Assembly: GCA_023055425.1 (NCBI GenBank)
Contig: JALGPY010000002.1
Coordinates: 137,635,927 to 137,699,926 of the forward strand
DNA length: 64,000 bases
Origin: Linanthus parryae
Lineage: Eukaryota > Streptophyta > Magnoliopsida > Ericales > Polemoniaceae
Direction of reading: 5' to 3'
Under the pieces are notes generated by a model. The model was not told where the DNA came from. It ran no database searches and was given only the letters and a program-made list of their open reading frames with translations. This document shows positions 44,035 through 56,007 of this stretch, in pieces (within the stretch, counting starts at the first letter, position 1; every line of letters starts with the position of its first letter). A program made the translations under genes and the position numbers.

Positions 44035-45316
44035 TGAAGGGAGGCAAATCCCTGGACCAGTTCGATTACATGTCTGCTATACTGTTTAAAATTCGTTTCA
44101 ACACGAACGCTATAAACCCTACTACGCGGAATTAGGGTTCATACCTGCGTCCAAGCTATCTGTTGTAGGTCTGAAAACACTCCTGATCTTCTCCCGTATT
44201 CCTGAAGTTCCTCCTGGATGCAAGTGTGGGCTTGCTGCTTCCAGAATCCTTCTTAGCCTCCAGACGAATTGCTCTCACTCTCGAAACCCTAGATTTCGTG
44301 TGCATCTAAGCATACGAATTCTGAAGACTAAGGACACTTATATAGGCTACGGGAGGGACCTGGAAGAGAAAATACGAATCAGGCTCCTAACTTTATTAGA
44401 ACTTCTGGTTCCACCCGAACCTAGTTCGAATAAAGTTAATAACAGTTAGTACCACTAAATAACTGTTATTGCACTCCTGTCCATATTCTCAAAAATTAAT
44501 ATTTCGAGCTCCTGTTATTAAATACTTATTATCTCCCCATGTTAAGATTATAGATATCCGTCGATTAAATTAATTACCTGACTAATTCATTTAATCGACC
44601 TCTTCCCAATTCCTTGATCCTTACCACTTAACTTATTTGATATGTCCAGATTACCAAGTAATCTACCTGCAGGGTTTGACATAATCAAAACTTATAAGCT
44701 TCATCAAGGGGATATCATCAATCCCATAACTGGGACATGGATTCCTTCAATATATCAATTTACACCATGGACTCAATAGTATCACCCAACTCATCGATGT
44801 TATTGAATCCATAGGAATCTCACTCACTTGACTTGTCAAAGCAATAACTACTGAATACATGTGCACATTGACTATCTAAGGATTAAGAGCATAAGTAATC
44901 ATAATAACCATGAGACATAGTTTGTCTTATTATGAAAGTACAAAGACAATGATCTCAACTTGGTTCTGTTCAATATACACAAAGTATACTAGCACATTGA
45001 GTTGAAACTATAGTATGAACTATACTGTTTCCTGTAGCCAAGACGGACCTACTAAAACAATGTGCTACAATCGTTCCGATGGTTTGTCTAATTCCATCTA
45101 GATTGTGAACTCACAACTTTCATTCCACAAGAACCGAAGATAAGATCTTCTGTATGTAACCTAGACTCTACACACCAGATCTTCTACTATGTAGAACAAT
45201 AGACAACTATGCACAATAATAATATAATGCAAAAACATTGCCCAAAACCATTCTCATAAATATCAAATTCATATAATCCAATACAAAAAGCATAGCTTTT
45301 AGTATTAAATCCAACA
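44035..45316 (-). mobile_element. Solo LTR (probably Ty1/copia) in SIRE-D pol
   Basis: 1282 bp; minus strand TGTTGGATTTAATAC...GCCTCCCTTCA, with 5 bp flanks ttaag (44030-44034) and ttatg (45317-45321), one base different. Removing it joins the pol frame exactly. No genes inside. TGTTGGA..CA ends suggest copia, but no internal region exists to prove it. Confidence 0.8.
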
Positions 45317-47788
45317 TTATGCACCTTGGACTGTGACATATTGTACTTGTTCAATAAGTCCTTGGTATACTTTCCTTGATGTACAAAAATTCCTTTCTTC
45401 ATTTGTAAGATATGAAGTCCAAGAAAGAAATTCAGTTCACCCATTAAGCTCATCTCAAACTCCCTGCAGATCAGACTAGAAACTCTTTTGAAAGAGCATC
45501 ATTAGTAGCACCAAATAAAATATCATCTACATAAATCTGAACTACTAACAAATCAATTTTATGATGTTTAATGAAAAGAGTTTTGTCAACTAGGCCTCTT
45601 TTGAAATTATTTTCAAGTAAAAATTTTAAAAGCCTGTCATACCAAGCCCTTGGAGCTTGTTTTAATCCATAAAGAGTTTTGTCCAGTTTATAAACATGAT
45701 CAGGAAAGTTTTCATCTTCAAAACCAAATGGTTGTGCTACAAAACCATCTTCTTGTAAATATCCATTCAGAAAAGCACATTTAACATCCATTTGATAAAG
45801 CTTTATGTGATTGTGAGATGCAAATGCAAGAAGTATTCTAATAGCTTCTAACCTGGCAACAGGAGCAAAAGTCTCCTCATAATCTATACATTCTTCCTGA
45901 TTATATCCTTGAGCTACCAGTCTGGCTTTATTTCTTACCACTTTGTCATTCTCATCAAGCTTGTTTCTGAATACCCATCTAGTTCCAATAACTTATTTCT
46001 CTTTAGGTCTGGGAACCAGATTCCATACCTTGTTCCTTTCAAACTCATTCAGCTGACTTTGCATTGCAATGATCCAGTCTGCATCTTCTAGTGCTTCCTT
46101 GGTATTTTTAGGCTCAATCAAAGATACAATGCACTAAAAGCACACAACTTCTTCAACTGTCCTCTTGTCTGAGTTCAATTTGATGGATCTTTTATAATGT
46201 TATCAGCTGGATGGTTTGCAAGGTACTTAAACTTCTTTCTTGGTACCGAGGAATATTCTCCTTCAAGGCTTTGAGTCCTTGAAATAGTAGAGGGAGCATC
46301 ATAGAAAGTTTCATCTTCTGTCTTAAGGCTTTGAGATTTTGATTCTTCAGGAGGTTCAAGGCCTTGAGATTTTGCTGATTGATTCTGCACATTAGTTTTG
46401 CCTTTGTCTTCTTTCACAGCATCATCATCTGATTCATGCTTGTTCAAATCTAGATCTGCAAAACTTTCACTTAGAGAATCCTTAGTGCTTTCATCAAAGA
46501 TTACATGAATACTCTCTTCCACAATCTTGGTTTTTCTATTATAAACTCTATAAGCTTTGCTAGTTTGAGAATATCCAAGAAATACACCTTCATCACTTCT
46601 AGCATCAAACTTACCAAGATTGTCTCTATCATTATTATGCACAAAACAGATACAACCAAAAGGTTTAAAATAAGAAACAGTAGGTTTTCTACCTTTAAAC
46701 AGTTCATAGGGGGTCTTCTTCAAAATAGGTCTAATCAAGCATCTATATTCAGCACATAATTGGCAGTGTTAATAGCTTCTGCCCATAAGAACTTTGGCCA
46801 ATTACTTTCAAGAAGCATGGTTCTGGACATATTCTCAAGTGTCCTATTTTTCCTTTCAACTACTCCATTTTGCTGTGGAGTTCTAGGTGCATAAAAGTTG
46901 TGTGAAATGCCATGCTTTGCACAAAATAAATCAAAGTCAAGTTGATCAAACTCCCTACCATGATCACTTCTAATTGATGCAACAGGTAAATTTTTCAAAG
47001 TTTGAAGCTCTTTGCACAATCTAGAAAATTCAGATAAAGCTTCAGTTTTTGTCTCTAATAAACATCACCCAAGTAAATCTAGAATAATCATCAAATATAA
47101 CAAGCATATACCTCTTACCTTTTGGGGTATGAACTCTCATAGGAACACACAAGTCCATATGCATCAATTCTAAGGGTCTAGAAGTACTTACAAAGTTCTT
47201 TGGCTTGAATGAGCTTCTGGTTTGCTTACCTTGTACACGTGCCTTGCAAATCTCATCATCTAAAAGACTCTGTGATGGTAAACCTCTTACCAAGTCCTTT
47301 GAGATGAGTTTATTCAAGGTATGTATACTAATATGCCCAAGCTTTCTGTGCCAAAGCTTTGAATCTTCTTTCAAGGCCTTGAGGCATCTTAGCTTGTCAC
47401 CTGCAACACTGTTAGTACTCATAGCATATAGATTATATGATCTAGGAGCAGTGAGTATGCAATCACCAGATTTCTCATCTTGCACCACACATTTCTCCTT
47501 GTCAAAAATAGATTTATAACCTTTATCACTTAACTGAGAGATACTAAGCAGATTATACTTAAGTCCATCTACCAGATAAACATCAGATATAGAATTAGTA
47601 GAACCATTACCAATACTACCTATAACAATGATATTGCATTTTTCTTTGTCACCAAGTGTGATTGTTCCTCCAAATTTTTCTGTAAGTTCAGTAATGAGAG
47701 ACTTCTTTCCACTCATATGTCTGGAACATCCACTGTCTAGTATCCATTTCAGATCTTTCAAGGCCTTGGTGACATCCTGCAAAAACAA
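45317..47788 (-). pseudogene. SIRE-D pol: protease, integrase and reverse transcriptase
   Basis: Protease WILDSGCSRHMSGKKS (about 47700-47745); integrase zinc region HRKLGHISIHTLNKLISK; core IFDDYSRFTWVMF, RSDHGREFDQLDFDLFCAKH, TPQQNGVVERKNRTLENMSR; linker GYSQTSKAYRVYNRKTKIVE; RT with [44 protein letters not shown] and an intact YVDDILFGAT (about 45510-45540). An extra A near 47045 and a 2-base insertion near 46738 shift the frame. Stops occur near 46130 and 45990. With the solo LTR this kills the enzyme set. Confidence 0.85.
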
Positions 47789-47789
47789 A

Positions 47790-49664
47790 TCATTGCCTCA
47801 ACAGGCTGATAGACCAAGTGCAGAACTTTGAGTCATACTCAGAATCAGCCATGTTTGGTGGCCTAATTCCTTTTGGAACCCAAATCTGCCTAACATGTCC
47901 CTTAAGCTGATAAGGATAAGTATTCCTCATAATGTGAGGTTCTGATCTTCTGAAGGGACAAGTTAATCTGACATGACCAATTTTTCCACAATAATGACAT
48001 TTTGGAGAATTTCTGCTACCAGATTTGACAAAAGTAGTTTGACCTTTCTTTGGAAAATTTGGATTATAGCCAATCCCACTTTTATGCTTTGATTTAAGAC
48101 TTCCTCCAAGAATGAGATTCAGATTATGTTCTGAGCGTGTAAACCTATCTAGGACCTTCTTGGACTCTTGAAGTTTCTTAGTCAAAGAACAGATATGTTG
48201 TTCTAAATTCTCAGAATGAGTCTTTAGATCAACATATCTTTCAGTCAAAAGAGTGTTTTGATCAACAACCTCTTTTATCTGTGCCTTCAAGGCTTTGAAC
48301 CTGCTGTCCAAGGCCTTGAAGTCCTTTTCAAGATTTGTCTTAGAAACTTCAACAGTTTTGTTTGAAAAAACTAGGTCCAGGTTTTCTTTTACCTGCTCAT
48401 GAATCTTAATCTTTAAAGCATAAATCTCATTTCTATAACTTTCCTCATTTAAAAACATACTTTTGAGAATTTCAGGAAGTACATCAGAAGGACTAGCAAG
48501 TAGATTTTTTACCATATCTTCAATATGTTTGTCTGATGAATTTTCCTCATCATGCTTTGCCATGAAGCATGAGTTTGCTTGATCTTCATCTGTGTCTGAG
48601 TCACTTGATGAATCAGAATCACTCCACGAAGCCATCATGGCTTTCTTCCTTCTGTTGTCATTGTCTTTCTTCTGAAAGTTCATGTTCTTCTTCTTCTTTT
48701 GTTGACAGTCCCTTAGTAAATGATCTGCATCACCACACTCAAAACAATTCATTACTTTAGTTTTATGTGACTGTGATGAAGGTTTACCTTTGTAGTCCTT
48801 GCTGCCTGAGGGTATTGATCTCTCTCTGTTGTAATCCCTGTTACCAGAGTTTCTTTTCTTCAGAATCCTGGCCAAGGCCTTGGAGATCAATGCTAAAGCC
48901 TCTTCATCATCAGGCTCATCTTCAGTCTCAAGGCTTTGAGACTTTTCACCGTCTTTTTCCTTAAGTGCTAGGTTCCTGATGTTTTCACTCAAATCACCTT
49001 CCACATCCTTCATAGACATTTCATGAGTGAGCAGCTTTCCTTGTAGATCATCTAGCTGAAGAAGACTTAAATCATGAGCTTCCTCAATGGCTGTTGTCTT
49101 TGGCTCCCACTTGGATTTTGGCAAGCTTCTCAGAATCTTTCTGACCTTCTCCTCATTTGATAATTTCTTTCCCAATGACTCCAAATTTTTCACCACATCA
49201 GTGAATCTTTTGAACATCTCCTTGATGGTCTCATCTGAATTCATCTTGAACAACTCATATTGCCTCAGAAGTACGTTGATTTTGGTCTGCTTAACCTGGC
49301 TAGTTCCTTCATATGTCACCACCAGTTTATCCCATACTTCTTTGGCACTCTTGCAATTTGACACTCTGTTGAACTCATCTGCATTAAGAGCACAGTATAA
49401 TAGATTCATAGCCTTGTAATTTTTTGATACCTTTTCCAGTTCAGTGACTGAAATATTTTCCTCAGATTTGATACATCTGACTCCATCAATTGTAGTATAG
49501 TGCTCATGAGGACCATTCTGAACTATTGACCACAGTTCCATGTCTTGATCTATGATGAACATCTTCATCAATGCCTTGCAGTGCATGAAGTTATCACCAC
49601 AGAACAATGGAGGTCTGTTGGCTGCCCTTCCTTGTGAGAATCCACCATCTCCTACATTACTCAT
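47790..49664 (-). CDS. SIRE-D gag, intact open frame
   Basis: A full gag of 624 codons from ATG 49664 (MSNVGDGGFSQGRAANRPPL) to TGA 47790-47792. Copia gag N-domain (IIDQDMELWSIVQNGP, YKAMNLLYCALNADEF, WDKLVV, LRQYELFKMNSDETIKEM), an acidic middle part, and two intact zinc knuckles (NCFECGDADHLLRDC at about 48710-48755 and KCHYCGKIGHVRLTC at about 47960-48005). Between them is a coiled-coil stretch with KALDSRFKALKAQIK. An upstream in-frame extension to 49700 is not needed: the 49664 ATG is conserved in SIRE-1. It would assemble capsid and bind RNA. It is the only gag in the window without a stop. Confidence 0.85.
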   Translation of the reverse strand: MSNVGDGGFSQGRAANRPPLFCGDNFMHCKALMKMFIIDQDMELWSIVQNGPHEHYTTIDGVRCIKSEENISVTELEKVSKNYKAMNLLYCALNADEFNRVSNCKSAKEVWDKLVVTYEGTSQVKQTKINVLLRQYELFKMNSDETIKEMFKRFTDVVKNLESLGKKLSNEEKVRKILRSLPKSKWEPKTTAIEEAHDLSLLQLDDLQGKLLTHEMSMKDVEGDLSENIRNLALKEKDGEKSQSLETEDEPDDEEALALISKALARILKKRNSGNRDYNRERSIPSGSKDYKGKPSSQSHKTKVMNCFECGDADHLLRDCQQKKKKNMNFQKKDNDNRRKKAMMASWSDSDSSSDSDTDEDQANSCFMAKHDEENSSDKHIEDMVKNLLASPSDVLPEILKSMFLNEESYRNEIYALKIKIHEQVKENLDLVFSNKTVEVSKTNLEKDFKALDSRFKALKAQIKEVVDQNTLLTERYVDLKTHSENLEQHICSLTKKLQESKKVLDRFTRSEHNLNLILGGSLKSKHKSGIGYNPNFPKKGQTTFVKSGSRNSPKCHYCGKIGHVRLTCPFRRSEPHIMRNTYPYQLKGHVRQIWVPKGIRPPNMADSEYDSKFCTWSISLLRQ

Positions 49665-49700
49665 AGTCACCAGATTGTTAGATCTAAAACAGTGACACAA

Positions 49701-49713
49701 GCCCCGATACCAA
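49701..49713 (-). other. SIRE-D primer binding site
   Basis: Minus strand TTGGTATCGGGGC, a Met-tRNA-type site with an altered core, seven bases after the LTR end. Confidence 0.7.
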
Positions 49714-49720
49714 TTTAAAT

Positions 49721-51218
49721 TGTGTAATGTAGACTAAATACAGGACCTAAATACTCTAGAGGGGGGTTGAATAGAGTATGGAAACTTTTATCAAAACTCA
49801 AAACTTAACAGATTAGTTTTGAATGAAAGTTAAATCTCAAGGCCTTGAGATTTTAGAAAACTGTCAGAAACTTTCAAAGGAAAAATAGAAAGCTTCAAGA
49901 CCTTGAACAATTATCAGTTCTAAACAGCTTATGAACCCTAGTTTGATTTGAGTTGTATGCAGCAGATAATAATCAAACTATAAAGTAAAGAACACAAAGC
50001 AAATTACAGAGTTCAGTCCCAATGGACCTAATCTCTGCCTGAAGGATCTAATCCCACCAGGATTGGGCAAACACTTCTTATTACTCACACAGAAACAGCC
50101 CTAGGTCTTCAAGCCTAAGTGATTTCCCTTACACCTATACAACTTGTGGTTCCAAACCTATCTAGTTCCAGCTACTAACTGTTGAGCTAACAAGAACCTC
50201 TTGTTGTTCACTTGAACAACCAACCACTAGGTTAAGTGAGGTTTAAGATAATAAAAGATACACATATTACAGTACAAGTGAAGAACACAGTAGAAGATAT
50301 AAGCTGTTGAAGCCTGGATGTGTTCTTCTGGAAAACTGGATTGATTTGATCTTCTGGAATCTGAATTGAAGCTTGAATCCTTGTGTGATTGAATGAATGA
50401 TCTCCCACGAATTTGTCACACCTTTCTGAGTATTCTGCAAGCCTCTTCATCCTTCAAAAATTCAAACCAGTCTCTTTTATCCACAGCTACAACTGATTGA
50501 GAGATTTTAGGATCTCAGTTCCTACAAATTCTCCTTCTGTTTTCAACTGAAATTCAAACAGCTCTAAGTGGATATCCGTTGGAGTTTGTTGAGATAGCTC
50601 TCGCACGTTTAACAAACCTACAACAACATTAAAACACAGCAACAAAAAAATCCAAAAAGATAACAGTGCTATGACTGTTTGGTTTTCCAGTTTCTGATAA
50701 AACTAGTTAAAAGAATAGAACAGTAATCTGTTTAACTTCTAATACATATAAATCACGAAAAACAAGTTTAAGACTCTTAGAAGTCAATGAATAATCACAA
50801 TAATAAGAATCACAACCTGCAAGAAAGAATCAACTTAGTTCAGTAAAACCTGTCAGCAGCTCAAGGCACATCTCAAGGCCTTGGAGCTCTGAACCTGCTT
50901 CACAGATATACGAAGTTAACTCCAGAAAACTTTGATTCTTCCTGTTCTGATCATCTGCAATTGTGTTAGATATGTAAATAGTGTAAATTATAAGTATATG
51001 CAGTAAATCCTTGATCTCTATAATCAGATATCCAATCTGCAACACAGAACTGTTAGAAGATATAGCAGAATAAAACAACTCTCAACGCTTTGAAGTTCTG
51101 TCGGTATCTCAAGGCCTTGGAGTAACTGAAATACTTTGTTGCTTATGTCTTTGTCTTTGTCTTTCATCACTCAAAACAATTACCATCCAAAACACATTCA
51201 AGGGTCTTTGAATCAACA
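49721..51218 (-). repeat. SIRE-D 5' LTR
   Basis: 1498 bp pair of 39108-40609; only scattered substitutions and short indels separate them. Minus strand starts TGTTGATTCAAAG and ends TTACACA. It carries the CTCAAGGCCTTGAG palindrome (for example about 49838, 50873, 51109). Confidence 0.9.
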
Positions 51219-52378
51219 GATCCCGATTCAAAGCTTATGTAAAATTACTAGTTTGCCCCTCCTATACAGTTCGATAAAACTAGGGTTTATGGAATGTCAA
51301 ACTTGGTAAAAATTGATATTTAGACTAAGAATATTAATACGTACTAGTTTCACGCTAAGGCTAGACATGTAATTTAGAAGGTTCAAAATGGAAGTCAATG
51401 GTAGGGCGAAATCATCTCAACTAGTCACCTTTAAAGCTGATTTGTGGTCAAATGAGGGTGAGATTAGGAAATCTGAAGGTAGGGTCTTGAAAAGGGTATT
51501 TCAAGAATTCTGGAACATATTTAAACTCTCAAAAATACAAAATATTCAGAAAGATATGCTTGGTCAAATGTTGGTGGAAATACGATTTAATACATAGGAA
51601 GATTCAAGAGCTTTACACAAGTGCAAAGCAACAAATATAGGATTGATTTGGGAGAAATCCATTAATAAGATAGAGATGACACGGAGAGGATAAAATGGAT
51701 TATATGCCAGCTTCACATAGAAAAAGAAAAAAAAGATTTCATTAAGTTTTGAGGAAGTTATAAATGTCAGAAAATGGGTATTTCAACGCATAGTTCTATA
51801 ATTAGAAAAATTCAGCCACAATCAGCTCAAGAACACAACATTTTTCCTCAAACTTGGGCTAAGATTTAGGTCAGTTAGAGTGGAAATCAGCTCAAGCAAT
51901 TCAAATGAGGGTTGTTGATCTAAGTCCAAGCTTTCCTGAAAGCCAAGGATCACTCAAAATGGATTAAAACCGAGGGAGATATGAGCACTTGAACAGGGGC
52001 GGCTTTGTGGAAAAACTCAAGAACTTCAAGAACACGTTTCTTGAACTACGCATTCCTGTAATTTCAACTCGATTTTTAGGTAGGTTACAGACCGGATTTT
52101 AAGAAACTTCAAAAACAAAGGTTGTAGCCAATTATCTCAGGATTCCAGAAATCTAAAGCTTGTGTGATTTGAGTGAGTAACGAGGGATATACAAGCGCGC
52201 GAACAAGGCATTATAAGGCTGCCGGAAAAACAAAGAACACGAGAAGAATCTCGCATCAAACCCAATTAAAACCAATTAAAGTAAATTATGGTTGCTAGCA
52301 TGATCAGGCATTTCTTAGGGGTCATTTTGTTGCAACACCCATCGAGAAGGAAAAAAGAAATAAGTGTTTACCAAGCTC
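51219..52378 (-). mobile_element. Tekay-like solo LTR, piece 2
   Basis: A noncoding stretch with the feel of chromovirus LTRs (on the minus strand, phrases such as CTCATATCTCCCTCGG and GCTTGGACTTAGATCAACA, which I know from Tekay-type LTRs). It has no ORF of note. It lies between two insertions and is assigned by position plus these phrases. Confidence 0.5.
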
Positions 52379-53989
52379 ATACGAATCAAGTAGTATAGAG
52401 TGTATTACGACTCAGATTATCGATCCCACAGGGACTTTGCAGGTTTTTCTAGTAATCAGTTTTAACGAACAGAGTGTAAAAGGAGGAATATTTTGAGAGT
52501 TTGTTTGCTAACTAAGTACTGAAAGTAAATAACTGAAACGTAAATCTTTTTGTGAGAATTTTCTGAATTATCTTAAGGTTGTAAATCTAGGGTTTAAGAT
52601 ACTAGGTCCCGGGATCCCCTAGGGTTCTTCAGATTTTCGTTCTTTGTTTGACATGAAAACACACAGCAGTCTCGTTACCCGTGCCACGTACCAATTGTGC
52701 AGTATCTTTTCTTTTCCTGCACGTTATCACAATCCTGCAGACTTTCGGATTCCTGTTAAGCTGCCTAAAAATCTGCAGTCTCGTTCTAAGGCTGCTAGGG
52801 TTTCTAACCTGTCCTGATGGCCCGGGTCAGATTCTCTAACAGTTGGTCTCAACGATTTCAGGCTAGTCCTAACTCCCCTTCGCTAGTCGGCCCATCGGGG
52901 TAAGGTGCTAAATTCTGTCTTCTCTTCCTAACCCTAACCGGACGTTTTCACCTACCGGCTCGGGTCTGTAGCAATTCTGGTAAGCTACTCCGATCATGCA
53001 TAAACAGTAAAATTCAAAGACAGAATAACTGATAAAGCTGCTGATATTAAGATAACGTAATCATGAATTCATAGTCAAAACGTAGAACTAATCTGAAAAC
53101 GAAACCCTAGGTTCACCGAGAACCTAGGTAAAAGTTTAGCTACTAAAACTCATAACGTAAATAGCACAGATTTTTGAATGAGAGAGAAGAAGAGCAAACG
53201 GGTGTCTTGAATCTGGATTCACGTTTCCGTGCTCTCCGGGGATGCTCCGTCTTCTCCGTCGGTTGTGCTGTCTTTTATTGATCGTATTGATGTTCAAAAC
53301 GAGTCTGGACGAGTCTTTAAATAGTGCTGTTTTTTCCCGAAACGCTTGCGCCAGAATTTACGAAAACTGCCATCGGTCCACCGTCTTTGACCAAAAAGTC
53401 AAACTGGCTGCGTATATACGCAGGGTTGCGTATATACGCAACCACGGCATGTATCCACCTCCCCATCTCCCCCTCCTGCCTGCGTATATACGCAAGGCTG
53501 CGTATATACGCAGGCCTGCGTATATACGCAGGCAGGGGGGTGGAGATGGGGCCCTGCTTGGTCCTTTGGTGGGCCTGGTTGGGTCCCCTGGGTCCCACTC
53601 TTCTGCCCGAAATCTCCGTTTTTCCTTCCTCGGTCGGTTTTCACTGCTCGTTTTTCCTCCAGTCTTTCCGTTTTCCATTCCACTCTCCCTTGTACCAGTC
53701 TCGGTCAAATCCTGTCCCGAACATTTTCTGCACGTTTCCCGAGGCGATCCCGGTTCTGTCTCGGCACGCATCCCTATGCGCTTTCCGAACCTGTTCCTGT
53801 AAAGACATAAAAAACCCCGCGATCATATCCAATAAAAGTACAAAACATGCAGAAATTCACGAAGAGCAAATAAACGTCTCGTTCCTAAAACCGAGGCTTT
53901 TCGAGGGTGAATTCTGGCTAAAACGCGACTTTCCAGCACACATACACATCTTTTCATGCTATAAAATAACCCCAATTTGGGCGTTATCA
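52379..53989 (-). repeat. Athila-C 3' LTR
   Basis: Minus strand TGATAACGCCCAAATTGGGG at 53989. Carries five perfect TGCGTATATACGCA palindromes (53409, 53427, 53481, 53499, 53517), one more than the 5' LTR. Its last 30 or so bases are missing compared with 59502-59533. Confidence 0.9.
53409..53530. repeat. TGCGTATATACGCA palindrome cluster in the Athila-C 3' LTR
   Basis: Five copies of a perfect 14 bp palindrome: a pair (53409-53422, 53427-53440) and a triplet (53481-53494, 53499-53512, 53517-53530). All six frames read as repeats of the AYIR, RIYA or CVYTQ kind, which explains apparent proteins here. Confidence 0.95.
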
Positions 53990-54003
53990 AATACCCCCAC
54001 ACT
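53990..54003 (-). other. Athila-C terminal polypurine tract
   Basis: Minus strand TAGTGTGGGGGTATT directly before the 3' LTR, the usual plus-strand primer. Confidence 0.8.
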
Positions 54004-55884
54004 AAACTTTGCTCGTCCCGAGCAAATTCCAGCAATATACTACCAATGCATACTATCCCGAATCAATCCAGAGCGGTGTAACTGCACTTATTTAAAAACA
54101 ATATTAATATTATAAAAATAATTTATCTTTTTTTGTGAGACTGGACAATCTCTTCAACTCAAACTGAACATCATCAAGTTCTCATATTCCCCTAGATTTC
54201 AGAAACTGCGGTGATCGGAAGAACTCGCGGCCAGCCTAGGTTAGGAACAAGCACGAACACCACTTACTTCCGCTTTTGCACGCAAACCGAACGTATCCCT
54301 AATGCACACCTTCCGTGCTTTTACTCTGGGTGTAATGTAAATCTGCCGGCTTTGGGACGGTAGGATAAGTCATTTAGAAGCGATGTCCTAAACGTCACAG
54401 CACACTCACACATACCCCAATCTCACACTCCCTCACCAAGATGACAGAAACTGACCCAAATCACCTAAGATTCTAGACACTCAATTTCCCCTGTCCCGGT
54501 GTAAATGCCGTTCTCGCAGCCACAACTGTGAACGAATGTGAAACTGTGATAAAAATTGCCGGCCTGGCGTTTTGAAATAAAATCAATCAAGCACCCTGAA
54601 TTTTCTGCCTTTGATACTCTTTTTTCGTTTTTTTTTTTTTTTTTTTTTTTGGGGGGGCAACACAATAAACAACAATAATATAAGCCAGGTCAAATCTATG
54701 ATAAACCAAAAACGTGGGGTGGCAGAAAAATACTGAAATAAAATCTGAAACGACCACCCCCACACTAATTTCGAACCATGTAGTCAATCTGTAAAATAAA
54801 CGCGCTTTTCCAACCGATCCTCCTCACTCCAAGGATGTCTAAATAGCTCAGCATGTCCTCCAATCAACCCTGTCAACCCAAAGTCCCCCATGTCGTGCGG
54901 AAAATTTACGCACCACGGCTCTCCTCCTGTGCTCACGGTGTAATGTCGTGAGTCACCGCCACACCGAAGTGTGCTGCCGTCACTATCTCACCCTTACACA
55001 CCCTCAAATATAAAAATAAAGCTCATCCACTATCAAATATGACAATTCTGCTCTACCCCAGAAAATCCCCCTCAACTCAACTCCCTATTGCCATGACGCG
55101 TAGGAAGGGTAAAAATACTAACAATGATGCGAGTATCAAAAAACGGCTTCCTAGGTCAAACGGTTACCAAGAAACGGGTTAATGGATCAATGGGGCTCAC
55201 TAGTGGACCTAAGGCGCGAGACAGGACGTGAGGTCCCCTATGGCCTATCACTCCACCAAATGATGTGGTGACCATGATGGCGGGTTGACGACTACCTGGT
55301 GACGGTGGTCTGGCAGCTAGTCGGATACATGCTCGGGAAACAGCTACTTGCGTTTTCTGGAGTGCATTGGCTCTATTAACTCCCCTAGACAGATTCTCGC
55401 AGCACTTCCTCACTTAAGTTCGTCCACTTCGGGAAATTTTCTATCATTAAGATCTCTCCAGTTTTAAGCTAAATCCTTCGCCCAGTCTCAAAATTTTCAA
55501 TTTTTATCAATTTTTTTTTTAATTTTTTTTTTTAATAAAACGTAATGTAGTTACAACGCCACCACCCCCACACTGAATGGTGCCATGCCCTCATGGTACT
55601 AATCATCAGGCATACAATCTGGATTGGATGAGCTGGCTTGCCTCATTGAATGGGAACAACTGGTAGTATATGCAGAAAAATAAAGCGAGAGACAGAAATT
55701 GAACCTGTGCACCCGGAGTCAGTTCTTACAGGTGCGGGATATTTCGCAGATTTCGGTGGAGCAGGACCGTTGACCGGTCGCCAGAAAATTTCTCGACGGA
55801 AGTTGTCAATCTTCCGGGCTCTATGTGCGCTCTTCAAATGTGCAATCCCCGAGCACCATTGTGTTTGACAATGTGCTCCCATGT

Positions 55885-56007
55885 GGTCGAGTATACTTTT
55901 GTACACCGGGGTCTATTACTCTATTCGACAGAAAAACCGTTCCTGAAAAATCCCCAACTCGTACGAGTCCCTGTGACGGTCGAGTGTGCCAGAACACACC
56001 GGGGTCG
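55885..56007 (-). other. Three-hairpin module (Athila-C copy)
   Basis: Read on the minus strand: GACCCCGGTGTG/CACAC stem with TTCTGG loop (56007-55979), then palindrome ACTCGTACGAGT (about 55957-55968), then GACCCCGGTGTAC/GTATAC stem (55913-55885). Order, stems and the 94-base offset match element B 32670-32791. Confidence 0.65.

Larger units (their letters stand above)
39108..51218 (-). mobile_element. SIRE-D: Ty1/copia SIRE-like element, nearly full length
   Basis: LTRs 49721-51218 (5') and 39108-40609 (3'), Met-type primer site, gag, pol, internal polypurine tract, third ORF, terminal polypurine tract. It is a different family from SIRE-1/2: the palindrome is CTCAAGGCCTTGAG instead of TTTCAAGGCCTTGAAA. 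Pol is interrupted by a solo LTR (44035-45316) and by two small frameshifts, and the third ORF has two in-frame stops. The flanks gaaag (39103-39107) and gatcc (51219-51223) do not match, so no target duplication is visible. Confidence 0.9.

Noticed and set aside
53242..54115. Long open frames (up to 263 codons) with repeated RIYA/AYIR units, and the copy at 60394-61156
   Set aside because: They lie in the LTRs of Athila-C; the repeated residues are the palindrome read in each frame and on both strands. No conserved domain.
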